From Ophiocordyceps camponoti-saundersi (nom. inval.) (Eukaryota; Ascomycota; Sordariomycetes; Hypocreales; Ophiocordycipitaceae): a stretch of 28,519 bases of DNA. Below the pieces are notes generated by a model. It made no database searches and was not told the DNA's origin. It saw only the letters and a list, made by a program, of their open reading frames with translations. The position numbers were made by a program, and so were the translations under genes. Within the stretch, counting starts at the first letter, position 1. Each line of letters begins with the position of its first letter. This document shows positions 1-7,752 of the stretch, one piece after another. The stretch spans positions 90,169-118,687 of the forward strand of contig PDHQ01000099.1 in the NCBI GenBank assembly GCA_003339415.1. The letters run 5' to 3'.

Positions 1-49
<49 letters not shown>

Positions 50-90
50 GGGGGGGGGGGGGGGGGGGGGGGGGGGGTGGGGGGGGGGGG
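1..90. repeat. Poly-G block at the left edge
   Basis: The window opens with 48 G, one T, 28 G, one T and 12 G. It could be a real G-tract or a sequencing or assembly artefact. Shorter G/C homopolymers occur at 4064-4073, 4293-4302 and 4310-4328, and a second long block lies at 28399-28457, so G/C homopolymers may be a trait of this genome. Confidence 0.9.
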
Positions 91-495
91 AGAGCAACAC
101 CGTGATAATGGTGGGTACATGCTACAGTACAGGTATTGGGCAGTAAAAATGGTTCTGTCCCTGAATTTATTCATTCCCGTCTCCGATCTCGCGTTGCGCG
201 TTTGTGCGTGCATACGAACAGTACATGACAGTATCCGTAGTAATACACATGCACGCATGTGCATTATGAATTGGCAGGCCGTGTGTACTACTTGTGTAGG
301 TAGGTAAGTTTCTCGCGACTCGAGTCTATACCTACCTACCTAGGTAGGCAGCGTGAGAGAGGGAAAAACAGGAGGTAGTGATGCTTTAATGTAGGCGCGG
401 ATACGGACCTAGTATGTAAAGAAAAGAAGCAATCGTATAAGATACGAATACGACTATTTATGAATAGATAAACGGAGACTATGGATACGCACACA

Positions 496-543
<48 letters not shown>

Positions 544-1540
544 TCAATAGGCCAAGGATGGACCGTGTTTTTTATGCATCTGCCATGCCAATTCTGAGTG
601 ATGAATATCATCCCCCGTTTTAGCGCCTTCTTCTCCGCTTCCTACCTTGTTTTCTTCTCCCCATCCTCAAGCTACCATACCATACCCCAGCTCGGCCAAA
701 GGAGGGGCGGGCGGCCAACTATGTATGTACGGGATTAAAGCTGGGTTGTTGTAGAAGCGCATCAACAACAAGCTGCGGTTGCGGGCGGTTAACGAGGATG
801 ATGGAAATCACCAACCACCAAGCGTTTCTCTTGACCGCATGCATCTGTGTCTACCATACGGAGTAGAATTTATGAATAGTATGTATGTAAATATACAGAT
901 TAGAAGTGGTTGAGAGGATTCTCCGTTCGTGGTGTGTAAATGCATAAAATATGTACAATGTATGTTGTACATATGTACATATGTATGTATGTATGCACAC
1001 ATGTATAGTAACAAGAGAAACATGAGGAAGAAAAAAACACACATCGGTCTCGGTAAGAACAGACACAGATGGATATAAAACACGCCTCTGATTGTGAACG
1101 ACAGCATTGCAGAATAATAAGCAAATACTCACACAATAAAGAGAGAGTCAAAGTACCGAGAGAGAAAAAAAGGAAAAAGAAGAGAGGCAAAGAAAGGTCT
1201 CGTTTTCAGCTTGAGATACTTACCCCTGACCCTGGATACCCTGACCCGGTGGTGTTCCTTGTAGGCTTTCCTTGTACACTCTGTTAGCTGCCTTGGTAGA
1301 GAGTCGGGACTGCCAACTGGGCTAAATCAGGCGGTTAGGTACCTTGCTGCCAGTTGCTAGTCTACTAGGTGCGGATAATATCCACTACGGCCTGTCAGTC
1401 TACAGGGCTCTCTCTCTCTCTGTCTTTCTTTTAGAGAGTCTCTCTCGTCCACTGCACTGGGCTTGTTGCCGCTGCACACACAGTATCGTACAGTACTAGT
1501 AGGGACATACAACAGTACACGCCCACCACGCCTTGCAGCC
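91..1540. other. Intergenic, no gene recognised
   Basis: No reading frame here has recognisable protein features. The open frames coincide with GA, GTAT or A-rich low-complexity sequence. It holds an AC/GA microsatellite near 489-540, a TATG/TACA-rich palindromic stretch around 955-1005, and an ACCTAGGT palindrome at 338-345 inside a CCTACC/GGTAGG inverted repeat. Confidence 0.6.
489..540. repeat. (AC)n then (GA)n microsatellite
   Basis: A short AC run (about 489-497) is followed by about 21 GA units (499-540). It accounts for the Ser/Leu-rich open frame on the opposite strand. Confidence 0.9.
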
Positions 1541-1544
1541 GCAG

Positions 1545-1711
1545 CGTCGCCTCCTCCTCCTCCACCACCACCACCACCTCCTCCTCCTCCTCCTCCTCTC
1601 TCTCTCTCTCCTCCAACCTTCTCCTCTCCTCTCCTCTCCTCTCCAATTCTCATCTTCTCTGTTGCGTTTCCTTCTCCCCTTTCCCTATCGTCCTCTGTTG
1701 TTGTTTTTTTG

Positions 1712-1768
<57 letters not shown>

Positions 1769-2287
1769 TCATCTTGTTCTTCTCCTTTCGCTGTCGCTTC
1801 TTCAGATCGAGTCCCTCGTATTTATTTACCTACTTATTTTTTTTTTCCCCTCTCACCTTCTTACTACCTACTACCTTGGTGGTGCTCAAACACCCTCCCG
1901 CTTCCCCCATCCTCTTCTCTCAACAACAACCACCCACCTCCTCCCCCCCCAACCGGACTGACCGACCCCGACCAGCTCTGGTACCTGGGAAAACACAGAG
2001 AATTCCCCTCGTCCATCCACGGTCCATTGCTTCCCGTTCCTGAATGCAGTGTCTCGTCGCGGCCCTCGATCCCTGAGCTCACCTCATTCCTACCTGCCAC
2101 CTCCCGTCGCCCCGTCTCGGAGCCTGCCGTCCGCGTTCCGTCGCCCGTCCTTTTTGTTGTATTTTCTTTTCTTTGTGCGTCCTTGAGCAAAGATCCTTTT
2201 TCTGTTTCTCCCTACCTCCTTCCCTTGGGGACCCTTTGCACTCGTCCTGGGACGACGACGACGACGACGACGACAACGACGACGACA
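1545..2287 (+). repeat. CT-rich leader/promoter tract with CCT, CT and GAC microsatellites
   Basis: The stretch is strongly pyrimidine-biased on the plus strand. It contains CCT/CCA triplets (about 1548-1600), a pure CT run (1714-1762) and a GAC run (2251-2287). CT-rich tracts before the start codon are common in filamentous fungi, so this is probably promoter and long 5' leader of the WSC gene at 2541. The long open frame across it encodes only Ser/Pro/Leu/Thr low complexity and is not taken as a gene. Confidence 0.65.
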
Positions 2288-2540
2288 ACCATCTCGACGA
2301 CGTCAAATCTCAATACCAAATTCGTCCGTTCGTCCTTCGATCCCTCAACACTGGCAGCTGGCATCAGCCTGCTCTGCTATGGCTCTGGCCTTCTGAATCG
2401 CACCGATTATGTCGTGATTCACTGCCAAGCCTACCTTCGCCTCGTTCTTTCGGTCAGCTGCCCCGTTTTCGCTTTCTTTTCCTCCTCAGTCTTTGCTCGA
2501 CGTCATCGCTCATCCATCATCACAAGTCACAGACGAGACC

Positions 2541-3925
2541 ATGGCCGCGTTACCTATAGGCCTTCTGCTCTTGGCCTGCTCGGCCTTCGTTCGAGCTCTG
2601 GACCCGGAGATATGCGCCAGCCTCAATACCGCTGACACCCCCCAGAGTTCGTCCATCCTCTCTTTCGCGCCCTTGGATGCCGTCCGCTGACTTCTCTCCA
2701 GACGTCAGCATATATCAGACCAATGGCCTCTGTCATGACCATTGCATGAAGAGCCAAACGGCATATGCCATCACCCAGGGAAATGCCTGCTGGTGTTCCG
2801 ACTACACCCCCGCCCAAGACACCCAGGTCGACAAGAGCAAATGCGACCGCCCGTGCCCGGCCTACCCTCAGGAATACTGCGGCGGCAGGGGCTTATTCGG
2901 TTACGTCCCCCTCAACAACGTTGCCCCAGCTGGTACAAAAAGCGGCTCCAAGCCTGATGAGCCGTCGTCGACATCCGTCAGCTCTTCAACGGTCAGTCCT
3001 CTCTCGCATTTCCTTGACTGTGCTACATACCTTTCGCTCTCCTCTCTACCTGCTTGCTGTCGCCGCCGCCAACGCTGCGCCCACCCTCCTTCTGTCACTC
3101 CAGACGGCGAGGCTAGGCTTATCTGTCGTAACTCCAGGCCAAAACCCCGACGGCGACGGCCTGGGTCACTAGGACTGTGCAGGACACAGTCAAACCTTTG
3201 CCGCCTTCCTCGAGTCTTCGTCGTGTCTCTTCTGTATGCTTTGCTCGTCTATTTTGTATTTGTTGTGCTGCTTTTTTTTCCCTCCGTTCTGAAGAAAACC
3301 TGTCTCAGCCATACTGGTTCAAAACTGACGCTCCCAACAGTCGACCGATGATGGCGTTACCGTCTCCGACACTCCGTCTCCGACCTTTTCCTCCTCTATT
3401 TTCCCGACATCGGTTGTTCAGACGGTGACTGCCGACGGCAAGGTTCAGACCGTAACCGTCATGCAAGCGACTCAATCGGCACAGGCCAATGAAACCAAGG
3501 AAACCCCCCAGATTCGGCTCGAGCAGACCGGGCTGGGTAAGGGTGCTGTTGTCGGCCTCGTCATTGGCATCATCGCCGCTGCGGCCGCCACGGCTGCTAT
3601 GGGCCTATATCTGTGGATGCAACGCAAGAAGCGCCGCGAGCAAAACTTGATGGACGACCCCAGTGTACGGGGTAGCTCCTCGGGCATCCTCGGCGGTCGT
3701 CCCGAGATGACGGGAATCCCCGGCTCGCCAGAGTCGACCGGCAACCGCAGCAGCACCCTGCAGATCGACCCGCGAATGGATCCTTTCAAGCAGGGTCTCT
3801 ACGCTCGCAGCGGAAGTCACGAGAGCATCAACACTCTACGAGACGAGCACGACTACTCGAGGAGGATTCAGCAGCCCAAGGTGCTCCGGGCCATGAACCC
3901 CGATCCTGTGGCCGTCGACGACTGA
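2541..3925 (+). CDS. WSC-domain transmembrane cell-wall stress sensor (Wsc1/Slg1-like)
   Basis: WSC sensors sit in the plasma membrane and signal cell-wall strain through Rho1 to the Pkc1/MAPK cell-integrity pathway. The model has four exons: 2541-2646, 2702-2991, 3138-3233 and 3341-3925, giving about 358 residues. The first intron (GTTCGT donor, GCTGAC branch, CCAG acceptor) is well supported because it restores a continuous WSC domain. A signal peptide (MAALPIGLLLLACSAF) leads into a Cys-rich WSC domain (about residues 20-105) with the YQTNGLC, NACWCSD and PQEYCGG segments. A Ser/Thr-rich stalk follows, then one membrane helix (about 233-257), a basic stop-transfer RKKRRE, and a 100-residue cytoplasmic tail with SHESINTLRDEHDYSR. 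The stalk splicing is less certain: the second intron as drawn is 146 nt, and the third donor could be GTATGC at 3234 or GTCAAA at 3189. Both donors keep frame. Which WSC paralogue this is cannot be told from sequence alone. Confidence 0.87.
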
Positions 3926-5154
3926 CGCACCGGCTTTTTGCCCATTTCTTGGAAACAGGCCCTGGGTCAGACGACGTATATGAATCCAAAGGAAAAGAAA
4001 TTCTCCACTGTTGCATGCGACCCAACAAAAAGAAAAGGGGGGAGAGACGAGGTGGAGGATGAAGGGGGGGGGGAAAGGCATTTTCCAAGATACCAGGACG
4101 GCGTTTACGACGAGCATTTGGCCACGTGCGGGATGACGAGAGTGTGTCACCCCTACCCTTGCCGTGGACCTGAGCCAGAACAACAAAGACAAAGAAAAGC
4201 CAGGGTCTCAGGGGTGCCGGCGACGGATCCTGGGCCGCGTGTTTCCTCGCGAAGAGATGAGGCTCGTCGGGAGCTGACACGTCGGATTCTTTCCCCCCCC
4301 CCTACCCTTCCCCCCCCCCCCCCCCCCCTGTATCTGGCTTATCACGGAGCGACGGTCTTGTCGAGGCCATGTTTCTTTTTTTGTTTATTTTATTTTATTT
4401 ACCTTTCACGACATTATCAGGTCTCCTTCTCCTTTTTTATTCCTCTCTCTCTCTCTCTCCCCTTACCCTTGTTGTACATATTCATCAAGGCATGAGATGG
4501 ACATTGCCATTACCGCCGTGAGATGGATAATGCCAGGGTATAAAAAAAGCGTTTTCAAAGCCTACATCGGCCAAATTCCTGAGCGTCGGATGGACGGAGG
4601 AGGATAATGGGGGAGATCCTTATGGGTAGCACCTCTTTTAGGTACAGAAATGAAAAGTGAAGATGGATGGAGAGGTCGACCAACTTGTCTGTCTTGGATG
4701 AAGAGAGACGAGACGGTACAGGGAGACTCTTTTTTTCCGCATTGTACACGTTTTATATCATGCTCACTTGTGCTCACCGTATACATACATAGTATGTACG
4801 TGTCACTGTTGGGACGACGGAAGAAGATGGTTGCCCCGCCCCTTTTCCCACCAACGGGTTGGAAAACCCCACCCCCTTAATTGGCGTTGGCCAGCTGTTG
4901 TCAGGAATTCTAGACCGTTTTCGGGGTTGGCAGAAAAAAAAGATAGTTGAAGAACCCTGGTCTTGGCAGCGGCGAGTATCGAGTAAGTAGGCGGTGAAGA
5001 CGAGAAAGAAGCAAAAAAGAAACCAGACTGGATATAGAAAAAGGGTGAAGGTGAAAGTATGGATGGATGGATGGATGGATAGATGGATAGATATATAATC
5101 CGTGCATACAAGCTAGCCCCGGGTTCGGGCTGCGTCTTCATTCTCCTTCTCTAG
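3926..5154. other. Convergent intergenic spacer with G/C homopolymers and a GGAT microsatellite
   Basis: The spacer separates the 3' ends of the WSC gene (+) and the DEAD-box gene (-). It holds a G10 run (4064-4073), C10 and C19 runs (4293-4302, 4310-4328), a CT run near 4444-4459 and a GGAT/GATA microsatellite (about 5059-5094). One CACGTG occurs at 4123-4128 with no obvious target gene. I see no coding sequence. Confidence 0.6.
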
Positions 5155-7266
5155 CTAGGATTGCCTGTTATCGACGTTCTTTGCTGGCGGGGACTGGCCA
5201 AGATCTTCAGCACCTTCGGCCCCAACCCCACCAGCAGCACCAACACCGTTATCGACACCGTCATCGACACCGTTCCCAACGACGTCGTCGCCCGGCGGGG
5301 ACAAGGGATTGCCAGTCAGGGGATCTCTCCAAGCGAAGCCGGCCCTCTTCTGCATACGGGGCGGGAAAGGAGGTTCAGCCGAGGCGTCGTGCTGGTTTTC
5401 GATGTTGACCACGGCCGCGTTGCTTTCCTCGTTGACGGGGGCGGGGGCCTTGGGGCGCGAGATTTTGAGCGAGGGGGCGTTGATCAACCCCATCTTCTCG
5501 GCGAGGTTGGCGGTGATGTGCAGGTCGTTTTCGTCGGCGGAGAGGGCTTGGCGGGCGAATTTGTACGAGTTTTGGACGAGTTGGTCGGTGGACCAGCCTA
5601 GTTGCTCCCTGAAGTTTTTGTAGTAGCTCATGAATTGGATGAAGAGCATGACGCGGGATACTTGTCTCATCTCTTTGGTCCACGGGTCGAGTTTTTCTCT
5701 CGTCGACTCAAGCCTGTCCTCTGGGATTGGGTCGGGACTTTGCGCGAGAGCAGGCGTCTTCGTCTCGTTGCTCATGAGCTTCTCGACGAAGAATTTCTCC
5801 GCTTCGGCGAGGATCATGATCCCCTGCCCGTTCTCCTGCCCTCCTAAGCGTGCGAGGCGCTCAAAGTAAGCTGCTTGCGACAGAGGCACACCGACTTGAT
5901 AGACGTAGTTGAGCTTGGGGAAGACGAGCCCTCTCGCGACGATATCCGTCGCCACCAGGATCCCCGACCGGGCGCTCATGAATTCCTCGAGAATTGTCTT
6001 TCTCCTCTGTTGCCTGCATTTTCCCGTGATGCACGCCGCGACGGGCAGGACTCCGCCATAGAGTTCGTTGATGACGTTGGCGTAGAAATCGGTCCACGCG
6101 CCGGCGGGCAGGAAGACGATGGCCTTGAACTTGTCCTTGCCTACCCTCTCCGACTCGATCCGTAGGCTGGCGAGGAGGGAGGGTATGCAGGATGCAAAGT
6201 CCGGGACGGTGATGACCTGCTGCGGCAAGCGTTTGTACCACGGAACTTCGTCCTTGGGGATGATGGAGAGGGCTAGTCGATCGGTAGTGGTGAAGAAGGG
6301 GCCGGCCAGGGTTTCCATCGCGGACGGCACGTCGGCGGAGTAGATCAACGTCTGACGGGCTTGCTTGCCGTCGCCGCTGCTGCTGCTGCTCTTGGGAGAA
6401 AGACGTTTAGCGATCATATAAAGCTGGTCCTTGAAACCGGCGTCGAAAAGATGATCAGCCTCATCGATGACAAGCGTCCGAATGCCCTGCGCCATCTTCC
6501 ATGCAGGCTCCGTGTTGACGAGATCGAGGAACCTCCCCGGCGTAGTGACGACGAGACAGCCAGAGTCGCACCGCAGCAAGGAATTCTCAAGCTTGACCTT
6601 GTCGACGCCCCCGATAGTATCGAAGATGCGAAGCTTAAACATATCTTCAACAATGTCCCTAGCCTCCGACACAATCTGCCACGCCATCTCGCGCGTGGGC
6701 ACAATCACCAAGGCGGCGATGTGGCCGCCTCCGACGTTTGTCGTGTTCGTCGGCGAGGCCTGAGGAGTCGGGCTGGTGTAAACCTGATGCAGGGCGGGAA
6801 TGAGATAGGACATGATCTTTTGCCAGCCGCTGTTCGCGTGGATGATGGCATCGGGTCTATCCTCCGCCACCAAAAAGGGCTCTATAAAAAGCTTCGTCGT
6901 CTCGTTCACCATTGACGAAGACGACTGCTGTTCACCATCCTTCCCCGAACTGGCAAACCTGCGAGACAAGGCCGCTATCAGATTCGGATCGAGGGCCGCC
7001 GTGTTGATGTTCGCCGTCTCGAGATCTTTCAATCCCCACATCAGCGGCTCCTTCGTCTTCATCGGAGTGACTTTCTCGCCATGGACAGAATCGAGGCCCA
7101 AGCAAAGTTCACCATGACGGCGCCGTTCTGGGTGGAAGCCCGGTATGCCTTGGGCGTGGGCGAATCGACGGGCCGGTTGCACTCGGAGCCGTTGCTGGCT
7201 GACTCTCTGTACCAGCAACAATCTTGGTAGTTTAGAAGATGTCGTGAGACATCGCAGACGAAACAT
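5155..7266 (-). CDS. MSS116-like mitochondrial DEAD-box protein with degenerate helicase motifs
   Basis: Intronless, 703 residues from the first ATG. The open frame extends upstream only to a TTG, so ATG at 7266-7264 is preferred. The N-terminus is Arg/Leu/Ser-rich and lacks acidic residues (MFRLRCLTTSSKLPRLLL...), typical of a mitochondrial presequence. The two RecA-like domains are recognisable in order: PTREMA (motif Ia, about 190), IGG, TPGR (Ib, 242-245), VIDEADHLFD (II, DEAD at 268-271), TDIVARGLVFP (V, about 440) and QVGVP. Several motifs required for ATPase coupling are altered. The Q-motif Gln is absent, Walker A is ANSGWQK (144-150) instead of the usual GxGKT form, motif III is SAD instead of SAT (310-312), and motif VI is ERLARLGG (469-476) instead of HRxGRxxR. 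The C-terminal extension ends in a Pro/Gly/Asp-rich tail. Authentic Mss116-type proteins remodel mitochondrial group I/II introns and RNPs. This one may be a diverged paralogue acting without normal ATP turnover. The frame is long and clean, so it is not an obvious pseudogene. Confidence 0.85.
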   Translation of the reverse strand: MFRLRCLTTSSKLPRLLLVQRVSQQRLRVQPARRFAHAQGIPGFHPERRRHGELCLGLDSVHGEKVTPMKTKEPLMWGLKDLETANINTAALDPNLIAALSRRFASSGKDGEQQSSSSMVNETTKLFIEPFLVAEDRPDAIIHANSGWQKIMSYLIPALHQVYTSPTPQASPTNTTNVGGGHIAALVIVPTREMAWQIVSEARDIVEDMFKLRIFDTIGGVDKVKLENSLLRCDSGCLVVTTPGRFLDLVNTEPAWKMAQGIRTLVIDEADHLFDAGFKDQLYMIAKRLSPKSSSSSGDGKQARQTLIYSADVPSAMETLAGPFFTTTDRLALSIIPKDEVPWYKRLPQQVITVPDFASCIPSLLASLRIESERVGKDKFKAIVFLPAGAWTDFYANVINELYGGVLPVAACITGKCRQQRRKTILEEFMSARSGILVATDIVARGLVFPKLNYVYQVGVPLSQAAYFERLARLGGQENGQGIMILAEAEKFFVEKLMSNETKTPALAQSPDPIPEDRLESTREKLDPWTKEMRQVSRVMLFIQFMSYYKNFREQLGWSTDQLVQNSYKFARQALSADENDLHITANLAEKMGLINAPSLKISRPKAPAPVNEESNAAVVNIENQHDASAEPPFPPRMQKRAGFAWRDPLTGNPLSPPGDDVVGNGVDDGVDNGVGAAGGVGAEGAEDLGQSPPAKNVDNRQS

Positions 7267-7355
7267 GTTGACGAGCTCCAAGACTGTGATGTGCCGAATA
7301 TGATTCAAACCCCATTGGAAAAAATCGACACTGGCGAAGCTGCTTTATCTTATCT

Positions 7356-7363
7356 ACCTAGGT
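7356..7363. repeat. ACCTAGGT palindrome beside the transposon
   Basis: The sequence TACCTAGGTAGG lies about 90 bp upstream of the DEAD-box ATG and 16 bp from the transposon end. The same octamer occurs at 338, 12753, 12772 and 13418, always outside genes. Confidence 0.7.
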
Positions 7364-7379
7364 AGGTACCTTCTTCCTA

Positions 7380-7526
7380 CTAGGGGGGTCTTAAAAGCGA
7401 CCCCCCTTCTCGACCTTTCTCAAGCTCTAGGGAGAAGGGGGGGTTAATAACTAGGAAAAGGACCTTTAACTCGGAAAAAATAGTATATATAGTAGCCTAC
7501 CTAATTTACTAGGGGAGAGATATACT
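7380..7526 (+). repeat. Left terminal inverted repeat (147 bp)
   Basis: It is identical to the reverse complement of 10208-10354 except at 7392, where it has T (TCTTAAAA) and the partner has C (TCTCAAAA). Similarity stops right after TATACT. It contains two overlapping hairpins. GGGGGGTC (7383-7390) pairs with GACCCCCC (7399-7406). CCCCCCTTCTC (7401-7411) pairs with GAGAAGGGGGG (7432-7442). Confidence 0.96.
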
Positions 7527-7621
7527 TAATTTTCTATTTAGATATATTAAATTCTCTACTAAGGCCCCCCTTAGCTAAACCCTTATATTATAATACCCTC
7601 CGTAGCCTAGCTATAGGAATA

Positions 7622-7752
7622 GCTTAAAATAAGGCTTATTTAGCCCTTTTTACCGTATTTTAAAAAAGCTTAAAAAGGGCTTATTTAGCCTTTTTTACTA
7701 TACCTTAAAGAGGCTTAAAGATACCTTATTTAGCTTAATTTGCTATATTTAC
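7622..7752. repeat. About three degenerate ~46-bp tandem units
   Basis: Units begin GCTTAAA at 7622, 7668 and 7713, each followed by a CTTATTTAGC block. The third unit overlaps the predicted transposase stop codon (7730-7732). They are diverged and AT-rich, and they make up the 3' end of the element's interior. Confidence 0.6.

Noticed and set aside
1463..2635. 390-codon plus-strand open frame upstream of and overlapping the WSC gene
   Set aside because: It is Ser/Pro/Leu/Thr low complexity produced by CT, CCT and GAC microsatellites, overlaps the first WSC exon in another frame, and shows no domain. Treated as leader sequence.
7267..7308. N-terminal extension of the DEAD-box frame to 7308
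   Set aside because: The frame start at 7308 is TTG. The first ATG, at 7266, opens directly into a good mitochondrial presequence.
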